This document shows positions 38,394-46,948 of a stretch of 64,000 bases of DNA, piece after piece (within the stretch, counting starts at the first letter, position 1; each line of letters opens with the position of its first letter). Both the position numbers and the translations under genes were made by a program. Source of the DNA: Bog-473 sp963753115 (lineage in GTDB: Bacteria; Actinomycetota; Acidimicrobiia; Acidimicrobiales; RAAP-2); NCBI GenBank assembly GCA_963753115.1, contig CAVWBB010000007.1, forward strand, positions 62,001 to 126,000. Reading direction: 5' to 3'. Under the pieces are notes generated by a model, which did not search any database, was not told the origin of the DNA, and saw only the letters and a list, made by a program, of their open reading frames with translations.

Positions 38394-39107
38394 TTGACGC
38401 CGCAGGCGGACTCCGCGTCCAATGACCCGATGGCCGGTCGCAGCGAGAGCGAACAGGTGTACCGGCGCGTGCTGCGTACCGGGGGCGCCCGCTACGGCGA
38501 GCCCGCTGGAGCCGACGAACGCACGCGCCAGCCGCGCGGCGACCTGCGTCGGCAGCAGATCATCGACGCCGCCGTCGAGCTGTTCGCGTCCAAGGGCTAC
38601 CGCGGCACCGGTGTGGCTGCCCTGGCCGATCACGTCGGCATGACGGCGACCGGGCTCTTGTACTACTTCGGCACGAAGGAGCGACTCCTGCGGGAAGTGG
38701 TCGCCGAACGGGACCGGATGGATGCGATCGATCCGGACCGGGAGTTCCCGCTTGCGCTGACGCTGTCCAGTCTGCGCGATCTCGGTCGTCACAACGTCGA
38801 GACGGCCACCCTGACGCGGCTCTACCTCGTCCTCGGGGCTGAGAGCTTCGATGACGACGACCCACTGCACGACTTCTTCGTCGAGCGCTACGAGGTGGCA
38901 CGGGAGTTCGTGCGGGCGCTGCTCAACGACGAGAAAGCGCAGGGTCGCGTGCGGCCGGACATCGACGTCGACCGGGTGGCGCTCGAGGTCATCGCGATGA
39001 TCATGGGGCTCGAGTACCAATGGGTGACCGACCCGGCGCGGGTCGACTTCGGCCAGGCGATGGAGACGTACATCGACGAGCTCATCGATCGGCTCGCGCC
39101 TGACTGA
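38394..39107 (+). CDS. TetR-family transcriptional regulator
   Basis: 237 residues from a TTG preceded by AAGGAGG with 4 bases spacing; ATG at 38430 is the alternative. The helix-turn-helix lies at about 46-95 (LRRQQIIDAAVELFASKGYRG ... LLYYFGTKERLL written in parts). Highly charged C-terminal domain. It is divergent from the GH3 glucosidase, which it may control, and precedes an enoyl-CoA hydratase by 58 bases. Confidence 0.9.
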   Translation: MTPQADSASNDPMAGRSESEQVYRRVLRTGGARYGEPAGADERTRQPRGDLRRQQIIDAAVELFASKGYRGTGVAALADHVGMTATGLLYYFGTKERLLREVVAERDRMDAIDPDREFPLALTLSSLRDLGRHNVETATLTRLYLVLGAESFDDDDPLHDFFVERYEVAREFVRALLNDEKAQGRVRPDIDVDRVALEVIAMIMGLEYQWVTDPARVDFGQAMETYIDELIDRLAPD

Positions 39108-39165
39108 GGATGGGCGACACCGCTGCCGGTAGTGTCGCTCGCGACCGACGCATGAAGGAGGACGC

Positions 39166-39942
39166 GTGTCTGAGGAACTCGGCGCAGCGGGGCTGCGTTT
39201 CGAACGCGACGGCGCTGTGGCCTGGTGCATCATCGACCGGCCTCACGCCAGAAACGCCTTCACACCGGCCATGTACTTCGGCATAAAGCGAGCCGTGGGC
39301 ATTGTCAACGACGATCCGGACCTGGCCGCGCTCATCATCACCGGCACCGGGGACGTGTTCGCCCCGGGTGGCGACCTCGGCGGTCGCTCCGATCCCGGCG
39401 ACGAGCCGACGCCCGACATCGGCCACGACATCCTCCCCTTCCTCACCATTCGCGACAGCCGGGCACCGGTGGTGGCCGCCGTCAACGGCATCTGCCAGGC
39501 GGGCGGCCTGCTGATCGCCATGCTGGCCGACATTGCAGTGGCCAGCGACCGCGCCACCTTCCGCGTGCCCGAACTCTTGCGCGGCATCCCTGACGCCACC
39601 TACGCCGCGGTGCTCCCGGCACACGTCGGTCTGGCCGTCGCTCGAGACCTCCTCCTGTCGGCCCGGCGCTTCGACGCCGCCGAGGCACAGCGCCTGGGGG
39701 TGATCTCGCGGTTGGTGCCCCACGACGAGTTGTTGGACGCGGCACGCCATGCCGTCGGCGAGATCCTCCAGACGCCGCCGATGGCGCGCATGCACGTCAA
39801 GCGCATGCTCAACGAGCGCTACGGCCTTATCGACTATCAGACGATGTTCTGGGCGCTGGCCGAGTCGACCGAACCTCGCGAGGGAATGCTGGCGTTCATG
39901 GAGAAGCGGGCACCGAGCTGGGTCCCCGAGGAATTCGCCTAG
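39166..39942 (+). CDS. Enoyl-CoA hydratase/isomerase family protein
   Basis: 258 residues, standard crotonase length, from a GTG with AAGGAGG upstream. Motifs: WCIIDRPHARNAF, oxyanion segment FAPGGDLGG, second segment NGICQAGGLLIAMLADI, then PELLRGIPDATYAAVLP. The catalytic Glu positions of typical hydratases are not both evident, so isomerase or hydrolase activity is possible. It probably shares a transcript with the TetR gene upstream and is convergent with another TetR gene 9 bases on. Confidence 0.9.
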   Translation: MSEELGAAGLRFERDGAVAWCIIDRPHARNAFTPAMYFGIKRAVGIVNDDPDLAALIITGTGDVFAPGGDLGGRSDPGDEPTPDIGHDILPFLTIRDSRAPVVAAVNGICQAGGLLIAMLADIAVASDRATFRVPELLRGIPDATYAAVLPAHVGLAVARDLLLSARRFDAAEAQRLGVISRLVPHDELLDAARHAVGEILQTPPMARMHVKRMLNERYGLIDYQTMFWALAESTEPREGMLAFMEKRAPSWVPEEFA

Positions 39943-39951
39943 GCGGAGGAT

Positions 39952-40602
39952 TCAGGCCGTGGCGGCCTTGAGGCAGAACGAGGTGACGCGCTCGACCTCG
40001 GACCGCGTCGGTTGGACCTGCCGCCACAGGCAATCCGAGAGCATGCCCAAGGTGGCGTGCGCGGCGAGCGCCGCGTCGAGCTCGGGGTCCGTGCTCCCCA
40101 GCGCAGCAAACGGTTCGTGCAGCAGCGAAGAGAGCGGCGCTGCCGCAAAGTGGCGCCCCGCCGCCGGTCCCCCACCCAGCGCGCTGGCGTTCCACAGCAC
40201 CGCCAGCGTCGTCGCCGCGATGTCCTTGTCGGCCTGGGCCAGGACGCCCCGGACCCAGCGCCGCACCTGGCCCTCGGGCGTCGACTCCTTGGCCAGCTGA
40301 TGGTCCAGGTAGCTGCGCAGGCGCTCACCCCCGTCCTCGAGAATGGCCGTGACCAGGGCATCCTTGGAGCGGAAGTGCCGGTAGAAGGCCTCGTTGGAGA
40401 GACCGGCCTCGGCCACGATGTCGGCCACCCGGGGGCGCGAGGACGTGCCGCAGCGGCGGATGACCTCGAGCGCAGCGTCGAGCAGGCGCCGCACCTCGCT
40501 GGCGTACTGATCCTCGCGCTTGGCGAGCGTCCGGCGGACGATCCGGCCGGCGACATCGTCGGGCCCCGAAGTAGATATTGCGTTCTTGATAGCCAGAATC
40601 AT
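39952..40602 (-). CDS. TetR-family transcriptional regulator
   Basis: 216 residues from the ATG at 40602 (MILAIKNAISTSG). The helix-turn-helix is at about 35-82 (SEVRRLLDAALEVIRRCG ... AFYRHFRSKDALV). The ATG is the exact centre of a perfect palindrome (40594-40608), and a TATGAT hexamer also overlaps it, so the true start could be further in. Divergent from the acyl-CoA dehydrogenase at 40634, it probably represses both genes. Confidence 0.88.
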   Translation of the reverse strand: MILAIKNAISTSGPDDVAGRIVRRTLAKREDQYASEVRRLLDAALEVIRRCGTSSRPRVADIVAEAGLSNEAFYRHFRSKDALVTAILEDGGERLRSYLDHQLAKESTPEGQVRRWVRGVLAQADKDIAATTLAVLWNASALGGGPAAGRHFAAAPLSSLLHEPFAALGSTDPELDAALAAHATLGMLSDCLWRQVQPTRSEVERVTSFCLKAATA

Positions 40603-40608
40603 ATTCTG
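40594..40608. promoter_or_regulatory. Operator candidate CAGAAT-CAT-ATTCTG at a divergent promoter
   Basis: A perfect 6-base inverted repeat with a 3-base spacer. It overlaps TATTCT (plus-strand -10 candidate for the dehydrogenase operon) and TATGAT (minus-strand -10 candidate). In this position a TetR protein would repress both directions. Confidence 0.6.
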
Positions 40609-40633
40609 AAACCTGACCGAGGGAGGGCTGCAC

Positions 40634-41935
40634 ATGGCGTGGGACTTCGAAACCGATCCTGAGTACCAAGAGAAGTTGGACTGGGCCGACACGTTCGTCC
40701 GTGAGGAGATCGAGCCGCTCGACCTCGTGTTCCCCCACCTGCAGTTCACGCCGCTGGAGGGCAAGCGGCGCGAGGCCATCGACCCGCTGAAGGAAGAGGT
40801 GCGCCGCCAGGGACTCTGGGCGACGCACCTCGGGACCGACCTTGGCGGACAGGGCTACGGCCAGTTGAAGCTCGCGCTCCTCAACGAGATCCTGGGGCGC
40901 ACCCAGTGGGCATCGATCGTCTTCGGTTGCCAGGCCCCGGACACGGGCAACGCCGAGATCATCGCCCACTACGGAACGGACGCGCAGAAGGAGCGCTACC
41001 TGCAGCCGCTCCTCGAGGGCGAGTGCTTCTCGAGCTACTCCATGACCGAGCCCCACGCCGGCGCCGACCCCACGCTCTTCACGACCCGCGCGGTCAAGGA
41101 CGGCGACGAGTGGGTCATCAACGGGTGGAAGTACTTCTCGTCCAACGCCAAGACGGCATCGTTCCTCATCGTCATGGCGGTGACCAACCCCGACATCAGC
41201 CCCTACAAGGGGATGTCGATGTTCCTGGTGCCGACCGACACCCCCGGGGTCAACATTGTGCGCAACGTCGGCTTGTACGGCGAGCCGGTCAACGAGGGGT
41301 CTCACGCGCTGATCCACTACGAGGACGTCCGCGTGCCAGAGGAGGCGCTCCTCGGCGGTGAGGGCCAGGCCTTCGTCATTGCCCAGACCCGGCTCGGCGG
41401 GGGTCGTATCCATCACGCCATGCGGACCATCGGCATGGCGCAGAAGGCACTGGACATGATGTGCGAGCGCGCGCTGAGCCGCGAGACCGCCGGCAGCAAA
41501 CTGGCCGACAAGCAGTTCGTGCAGGGTTACATCGCCGACTCCTACGCCCAGCTGATCCAGTTCCGGCTCTTCGTGCTCTACACCGCGTGGGAGATCGACA
41601 AGTACAACGACTACAAGCGGGTGCGCAAGGACATCGCCACAGCGAAGGTCGTCATGCCCACGATCCTCCACGACATCGCATGGCGCGCCATGCAGGTGCA
41701 CGGCGCGCTCGGGACCACCAACGAAATGCCCTTCTTCGGCATGATCCACGGCGCCGGCGTGATGGGCCTGGCCGACGGGCCCACCGAGGTGCACAAGGTC
41801 ACGGTCGCCCGCCAGGTGCTGCGCGACTACAAGGAGAGCGACGACATCTGGCCCACGCAGTGGCTGCCCAAGCGGCAGGAAGCGGCCAAGGCGAAGTACG
41901 CCAAGTACCTGGAACTGGAGGTAGGGAACCTGTGA
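40634..41935 (+). CDS. Acyl-CoA dehydrogenase of the ACAD10/11 type
   Basis: 433 residues. SYSMTEPHAGADPTLF and VINGWKYFSSNA are the FAD/substrate segments; QVHGALGTTNEMPF and the C-terminal ADGPTEVHKVTVARQVL are typical of the ACAD10/11 branch and differ from short-chain enzymes. The gene overlaps the phosphotransferase gene by 4 bases. In animal ACAD10/11 and the bacterial levulinate (Lva) pathway, a kinase and such a dehydrogenase together turn 4-hydroxyacyl-CoA into 2-enoyl-CoA through a 4-phospho intermediate; the same role is inferred here. Confidence 0.92.
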   Translation: MAWDFETDPEYQEKLDWADTFVREEIEPLDLVFPHLQFTPLEGKRREAIDPLKEEVRRQGLWATHLGTDLGGQGYGQLKLALLNEILGRTQWASIVFGCQAPDTGNAEIIAHYGTDAQKERYLQPLLEGECFSSYSMTEPHAGADPTLFTTRAVKDGDEWVINGWKYFSSNAKTASFLIVMAVTNPDISPYKGMSMFLVPTDTPGVNIVRNVGLYGEPVNEGSHALIHYEDVRVPEEALLGGEGQAFVIAQTRLGGGRIHHAMRTIGMAQKALDMMCERALSRETAGSKLADKQFVQGYIADSYAQLIQFRLFVLYTAWEIDKYNDYKRVRKDIATAKVVMPTILHDIAWRAMQVHGALGTTNEMPFFGMIHGAGVMGLADGPTEVHKVTVARQVLRDYKESDDIWPTQWLPKRQEAAKAKYAKYLELEVGNL

Positions 41936-43002
41936 GCACGACCGAGGAGACAGCGTTCGAGGGGGACACGCCGACGATCGCCGACGTGGACAAGCTGACC
42001 GCCTGGCTCGACACCCAGGGCCTCGGAGTCGGAGAACCGCTCGAGCACGGCTACATCTCGGGAGGGAGCCAGAACGAGATCTACGAGCTGCGTCGGGGCG
42101 ACCTGCACTGCGCCATGCGCATCCCGCCGGCGTCGGCCCCTGCCTCGCGCGACGAGGGCATCGTGCGCGAGTGGCGGATCATCGAGGCGCTCAGTGGCAC
42201 CGACGTGCCACACACGAAGGCGATCGCCGTCTGCACGGACCAGTCGGTGCTCGGACGGACCTTCTATCTGATGGGCTTCGTCGACGGCTGGTCGCCGATG
42301 TCCACCCGGCGCCTGTGGCCGGCACCCTTCGACACCGACCTCGAGGCGCGGCGGGGGCTCGCCTTCCAGCTCGTCGAGGGCATCGCTCTGCTCGGCAACG
42401 TGGACTGGCAGGCCAAGGGCTTGCAGGACCTCGGTCGGCCCGAGGGCTTCCACGAGCGCCAGGTCGACCGTTGGACCGCGTTCCTCGAGCGCATCAAGGG
42501 GCGCGAGCTGCCGGGCTTCGAGGAGGCCGCCGCCTGGCTGCGGGCGCACAGGCCCATCGACTACATCCCGGGCCTGATGCACGGCGACTACCAGTTCGCG
42601 AACGTCATGTTCAAGCACGGCGCGCCGGCGCGCCTGGCCGCCATCGTGGACTGGGAGATGGGCACCGTGGGCGACCCCAAGCTCGACCTCGGGTGGGTCG
42701 TGCAGTCCTGGCCCGACGACACGACAGCGGACGAGGACCGTGCCGGCGGCTACGTCGACATGACCGGCATGCCCCTGAAGAGCGAGGTCCTCGCCCACTA
42801 TGCGAAGACGTCGGGCCGGCAGGTCGACGACATCGACTACTACTGCGTGCTGGCCAAGTGGAAGCTGGCCGTCGTGCTGGAGCAGGGCTACCAGCGGGCC
42901 GGCGACGACGAGAAGCTCCAGGCCTTCGGGCCCGTCGTGCTCGACGCCATGCAGGCTGCGGCCGACCTGGCCGAGTCGACCGACTACTCGGTCCTCGCCT
43001 GA
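41932..43002 (+). CDS. Phosphotransferase (APH family), ACAD10/11 kinase-like
   Basis: 356 residues from a GTG overlapping the dehydrogenase stop. APH fold: GYISGGSQNEIYEL as the nucleotide loop, catalytic HGDYQFANVMF, and metal-binding DWEMGTVGDPKLDLGW. These are the motifs of the aminoglycoside-phosphotransferase-like kinase domains fused to the dehydrogenase in animal ACAD10/11; here the two are separate, coupled genes. Probably phosphorylates a 4-hydroxyacyl-CoA with ATP. Drug resistance is unlikely in this context. Confidence 0.92.
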   Translation: MSTTEETAFEGDTPTIADVDKLTAWLDTQGLGVGEPLEHGYISGGSQNEIYELRRGDLHCAMRIPPASAPASRDEGIVREWRIIEALSGTDVPHTKAIAVCTDQSVLGRTFYLMGFVDGWSPMSTRRLWPAPFDTDLEARRGLAFQLVEGIALLGNVDWQAKGLQDLGRPEGFHERQVDRWTAFLERIKGRELPGFEEAAAWLRAHRPIDYIPGLMHGDYQFANVMFKHGAPARLAAIVDWEMGTVGDPKLDLGWVVQSWPDDTTADEDRAGGYVDMTGMPLKSEVLAHYAKTSGRQVDDIDYYCVLAKWKLAVVLEQGYQRAGDDEKLQAFGPVVLDAMQAAADLAESTDYSVLA

Positions 43003-43053
43003 GCCGGCACGACGCCGACGGTTGACGGGTTGAGCTGACAGGGATGGGCTGAC

Positions 43054-44037
43054 ATGCGCGCCGCACTCTGCACCGCCTACGGCGGGCCCGAGGTCGTCGC
43101 CGTCACCGACGTCCCCACGCCGGAACCGGGCGCCGGGGAGGTGCGGGTCTCCGTCCACGTCGGGGCGATCAACTTCCCCGACCTGCTGGTGATCGCCGAC
43201 ACGTACCAGATGTCCGCTCCCCTGCCTTTCATCACGGGCAGCGAGTTCGCCGGCGTCGTCACCGCTGTGGGCGACGGCGTCGAGCGGTTCGCCGTGGGCG
43301 AGCGCGTCTTCGGCTCGTGCTTCGTGGGTGCCTTCGCCGACGAGGTCGTCGTCGGGGCCGGCGCAGTGACACCGATCCCAGCCGAAGTGGACGACCGCGT
43401 GGCTGCCGCCTTCGGTGTCGCCTACAAGACGGCGTACCACGTGCTGCGCTCGGTGGCGGCCTTGCAGCCAGGCGAAGAGCTCATCGTGCTCGGGGCCGGC
43501 GGTGGGGTCGGCTCCGCCGCGGTCCAGCTCGGCGCCGCGTTGGGCGCCACGGTGACTGCCGTGGCCTCGACCCCCGAGAAGCTCGAGGCGGCCCGGGCCT
43601 GCGGGGCGCAGCGGCTCATCGACCACCGGGCCGGCGACCTGCGCCAGGCCCTGCGCGACGCGCTGCCCGGAGGCGCCGACGTCGTCGTCGACCCGGTCGG
43701 GGGCGACCTGGCCGAGCCGGCCCTGCGCTCGCTGCACTACGGCGGCCGCTTCGTGACCGTGGGCTACGCCGCCGGCTCCATCCCCCGCATCCCCCTCAAC
43801 TTGGTGCTGCTCAAGGGCATCCACATCCTCGGGTTCCAGTTCAGGGACTTCGCCATGCACCAGCCGGCCGACATGGCCCGCAACGACCGCGAGCTGCTCG
43901 ACCTCCTGGCCGAGGGCCGGGCTGCCCCGCTCATCGGGGCCGAGTTCGACCTGGCCGACGTGGTGGCCGCGCTGCGCTACGTCGCCGACGGGCGGGCCGT
44001 GGGCAAGGTGCTCCTCCAGGTCGCACCGGTGACCTGA
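43054..44037 (+). CDS. NADPH:quinone oxidoreductase-like MDR protein
   Basis: 327 residues, zinc-free medium-chain reductase. AINFPDLLVIADTYQ, PFITGSEFAGVV, and cofactor loop VLGAGGGVGSAAVQLG are clear; the ending KVLLQV is typical. It reduces quinones or alpha,beta-unsaturated ketones or acyl-CoA with NADPH. Fifty bases after the kinase gene on the same strand, so probably cotranscribed with it. Confidence 0.92.
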   Translation: MRAALCTAYGGPEVVAVTDVPTPEPGAGEVRVSVHVGAINFPDLLVIADTYQMSAPLPFITGSEFAGVVTAVGDGVERFAVGERVFGSCFVGAFADEVVVGAGAVTPIPAEVDDRVAAAFGVAYKTAYHVLRSVAALQPGEELIVLGAGGGVGSAAVQLGAALGATVTAVASTPEKLEAARACGAQRLIDHRAGDLRQALRDALPGGADVVVDPVGGDLAEPALRSLHYGGRFVTVGYAAGSIPRIPLNLVLLKGIHILGFQFRDFAMHQPADMARNDRELLDLLAEGRAAPLIGAEFDLADVVAALRYVADGRAVGKVLLQVAPVT

Positions 44038-44078
44038 GGCCGTGCGCTCCCAAGGGGCGGGCACCAGGGACGCGGCGC

Positions 44079-44098
44079 TATTGTCGACGTCGATGTCA
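44079..44098. promoter_or_regulatory. Palindromic operator candidate, CoA-transferase promoter
   Basis: TATTGTCGACGTCGATGTCA: the right half and core are exact, the left arm lost. The left end is itself a TATTGT hexamer abutting the core. It lies about 70 bases before the GTG at 44167. Confidence 0.6.
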
Positions 44099-44166
44099 GA
44101 ATTGGAATTGGATTCCGTCTTCGGCCCGCGTGGCGGTCGGGCAGTGCGGACAGAGGGAGGGTTCTC

Positions 44167-45384
44167 GTGACCGCAGTGATGGAGGGCGTCCGCGTCCTCG
44201 AAGTGGCCGAGCACACGTTCGTGCCGGCGGCCTCGGCGCTCCTGGCCGACTGGGGCGCCGACGTGATCAAGATCGAGCCGATTGAGCGCGGCGACGCCAT
44301 GCGGGGTCTCGCCGCGACCGGCGTGGTGTCGATCAAGGGCGACGTCCACGCACTGCTGGAGCACTCCAACCGGGGCAAGCGCAGCCTGGCCCTCGACCTC
44401 TCCACCCCCGAAGGCCTCGACGTCCTCTACAAGCTCGCCGCCACGGCAGACGTCTTCTTGATCAACAAGCTGCCGCGGGTGCGCAAGAAGCTCCACATTG
44501 AGCTCGAGGACATCCGGAAGCACAACCCGAACATCATTTACGTCGCCGGCACCGGGCAGGGCGAACGCGGCCCCGACGCCGACAAGGGTTCCTACGACTC
44601 GCTGTCCTTCTGGTTCCGTGCCGGCGTCTCCCTCGGAGCGACGCCCGCCGACCAGGACCGGCTGGTCGGTCCCCCCGGCCCGGGCTTCGGCGACTCCATC
44701 GGGGCCATGACCATCGCCGGCGGCATCATGGGCGCCCTCTTCCACCGCGAACGCACGGGCGAGGCCACGACCGTCGACGTCTCGCTGCTCGGCACCGGCA
44801 TGTGGGCGATGGGTCAGGCCTTTGCGCTCTCGCTCGTGAGTAACACGCCGTGGGGTGGCCCGCCGGCGAACGCGCCACGACTGAACCCGCTGGTGCGCAA
44901 CTACGAGACCAAGGACGAGCGCTCGCTCTCCTTCTGCTGCCTGCAGGCCAGCCGCTATTGGGCCGAACTCTGCGTCGCGGTCGGCCGGCCCGAGCTCGGG
45001 ACCGACCCGCGCTTCGCCGACCACGCCGGGTTGGTCGAGAACAGCCTGGAGGCTCAGGCGCTCATGGAGGAGGCTTTCGCCGAGCACACCGTCGCCGAGT
45101 GGCGCGAACGCCTGGCCGACTTCACCGGCCAGTGGTGCGTCGTGCAGGACACGCTCGAGTGCGCCGTCGACCCGCAGAGCATCGCCAACGGCTACATGCA
45201 GGACTGCGAGACCGCCGGCGGCACGCCGTTCCAGATGGTGGCGTCACCCGTGCAGTTCGGCGGCGAGCCCTCGCCGGTGCGACGCGCCCCCGAATTCAAC
45301 GAGCACGGCGATGCCATCCTCGAAGAGGTCGGCATCGACTGGGATACCATCGTGGACCTCAAGGTCCGCTCCGTCGTCGGCTAG
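44167..45384 (+). CDS. CaiB/BaiF family (type III) CoA-transferase
   Basis: 405 residues, full length. VLEVAEHTFVPAASALLADWGADVIKIEP is the family start in outline; NRGKRSLALDL and the active-site Asp in GFGDSIGAM are present. It moves CoA between acids, activating a substrate without ATP. GGAGGG precedes the GTG. The operator at 44079 separates it from the oxidoreductase, indicating its own promoter; the SDR at 45434 follows at 49 bases. Confidence 0.94.
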   Translation: MTAVMEGVRVLEVAEHTFVPAASALLADWGADVIKIEPIERGDAMRGLAATGVVSIKGDVHALLEHSNRGKRSLALDLSTPEGLDVLYKLAATADVFLINKLPRVRKKLHIELEDIRKHNPNIIYVAGTGQGERGPDADKGSYDSLSFWFRAGVSLGATPADQDRLVGPPGPGFGDSIGAMTIAGGIMGALFHRERTGEATTVDVSLLGTGMWAMGQAFALSLVSNTPWGGPPANAPRLNPLVRNYETKDERSLSFCCLQASRYWAELCVAVGRPELGTDPRFADHAGLVENSLEAQALMEEAFAEHTVAEWRERLADFTGQWCVVQDTLECAVDPQSIANGYMQDCETAGGTPFQMVASPVQFGGEPSPVRRAPEFNEHGDAILEEVGIDWDTIVDLKVRSVVG

Positions 45385-45433
45385 GACACATCCAATTCAC
45401 GCGCGCTGCGGCGCGCTCCAGGAGGGAAGAGCT

Positions 45434-46267
45434 ATGGGATTATTCGATGCATTTCGGTACGACGGGAAGCGGGTCCTCGTTGTCGGGGGTGCCACCGGCA
45501 TGGGTGCCGCCGCGGCCGAGCTGGTCCAGGACGCCGGCGCTGAAGTGGTGGTCATGGACTTCGCAGAGGTGAAGCTGCCCGGCGCCAAGGCGATCCACGT
45601 CAACCTGGCCGAGGAGGCTTCCATCGACAAGGCCGTCGACGAGTGCGGTGGTCCCATCCACGCACTCTTCTCCTGCGCCGGTGTGGCCGATGGGACGCCC
45701 GGGATCGAGAAGATCAACTTCGTCGGTCACCGCCACCTCATCAACCGGATGCTCGACGGCGGCATGCTGCCCCGCGGCTCGGCCATCGGCTTCATCTCGT
45801 CCGCCGCCGGCCTGGGCTGGGAGTCGCACCTCGGCGAGATCAAGCAGTACCTGGACACGCCCGACTTCGACTCGGGCTCGGCCTGGGCGATCGAGCACGG
45901 CTACGCCGACTACTTCCACTCCAAGCAGGCGGTGTGCGCCTACGTGGCTCGCGAGGCCTTCCCGCTGCTCAAGCAGGGCATTCGCATCAACGCCATCTGC
46001 CCCGGCCCGACGGACACGCCGCTGGCGCAGGCCAACGCGGAAATGTGGCTGGGCTTCGGCGCCGACTTCCGCGAAGAGACGGGCATCGAGGCTTCGACCC
46101 CGCTCGAGCAGGCCTACCCGCTGGTGTTCCTGTGCAGCGATGCGGCCGCGGCCATCTCGGGCATCACGCTGATCAGCGACGTCGGCTACGTGAGCTCGGG
46201 GATCACCGGCGCGTTCCCGCCGGCGACGCCGGCCGCGGGCTTCCTGCTCGACCGCAGCTGGGACTGA
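45434..46267 (+). CDS. SDR family oxidoreductase (hydroxysteroid/coniferyl-alcohol dehydrogenase-like)
   Basis: 277 residues with GGATGMG cofactor loop and catalytic YFHSK. The inserted segment before the active site (LGEIKQYLDTPDFDSG) matches 3-alpha-hydroxysteroid and coniferyl-alcohol dehydrogenase-like SDRs. GGAGGGAAGA precedes the ATG. Probably oxidises a hydroxyl group on a CoA-linked intermediate made by the upstream transferase. Confidence 0.92.
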   Translation: MGLFDAFRYDGKRVLVVGGATGMGAAAAELVQDAGAEVVVMDFAEVKLPGAKAIHVNLAEEASIDKAVDECGGPIHALFSCAGVADGTPGIEKINFVGHRHLINRMLDGGMLPRGSAIGFISSAAGLGWESHLGEIKQYLDTPDFDSGSAWAIEHGYADYFHSKQAVCAYVAREAFPLLKQGIRINAICPGPTDTPLAQANAEMWLGFGADFREETGIEASTPLEQAYPLVFLCSDAAAAISGITLISDVGYVSSGITGAFPPATPAAGFLLDRSWD

Positions 46268-46271
46268 CGAC

Positions 46272-46828
46272 TCAAGCGGACGTGTCCGCTGCGTCCGGCT
46301 TGTCCGGGCGCCAGTAGACACCGAGCAGGGCCAGCGCGCCGAGTCCCCCGCGCCGAGGGCGATGCCGAAGCCGGGCCATCCCCAGAGGTTCTGCAGGGCG
46401 CTCACATGCCCGTCGATGCTCCATTGCCCCGGCCCAAGGGTGCCGATGACCACGCCCATGGCCGTGAGCACCATCACGTACTCCCAGCCCTCGCCGGGTC
46501 GGAAGATGAAGAAGCCGTTCTTGCGGTGGTTGGTGATCCACGCCACGAGCATGACGCCCACGACGCCGGCGGCGGCCACGGGCGTCAGCACGCCCAGCAC
46601 GAGCGCCCCGCCGGCGGCGACTTCGACGAGGCTGGCCATCCAGGCGTGCAGGATCCCCGGGCGCATGCCCAGCGACTCGAACCAGCGGCCCGTGCCCTCG
46701 ATCTTGCCGCCCCCGTAGATGTGGTTGATGCCGTGGGCGAGGAAGACGGCGCCGACCACCACCCGGGCGATCAACAGCGCCATGTTGACGGAGGACACGG
46801 AGAGGTCACCCAGGATCACATGCGGCAC
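46272..46828 (-). pseudogene. DoxX family membrane protein, frameshifted near its end
   Basis: About 185 residues with four membrane segments: ARVVVGAVFLAHGINHI, VEVAAGGALVLGV, AAGVVGVMLVAWI and a last one split by a frameshift. At about 46345 a run of five G stands where six would restore the ending GGLGALALLGVYWRPDKPDAADTSA. A homopolymer miscount is the simplest explanation. Role unknown; DoxX proteins are linked to redox metabolism. Probably last in the SDR-dioxygenase-amidohydrolase unit; the 120 bases before it hold GC-rich hairpins but no clear signal. Confidence 0.82.
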
Positions 46829-46948
46829 GCTCGAACCTTCCTTCTCTGAGGCGGACGGGGCGAGACCATTGCCCCCTCCCGACAGTGTGGCACCGTCGGC
46901 GCCGACCCTAGCGACTCCGCGTACGCGCCGGCATGTTGGCGCTCCAGC

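Noticed and set aside
41932..43002. Aminoglycoside resistance gene
   Set aside because: APH motifs are present, but coupling with an ACAD10/11-type dehydrogenase points to metabolic kinase function.
41827..45087. An uninterrupted 1086-codon reading frame on the minus strand
   Set aside because: It runs antisense to four strongly supported genes (dehydrogenase, kinase, oxidoreductase, CoA-transferase); composition is Arg/Gly/Ala/Val-rich with no motif. It is a by-product of high GC.
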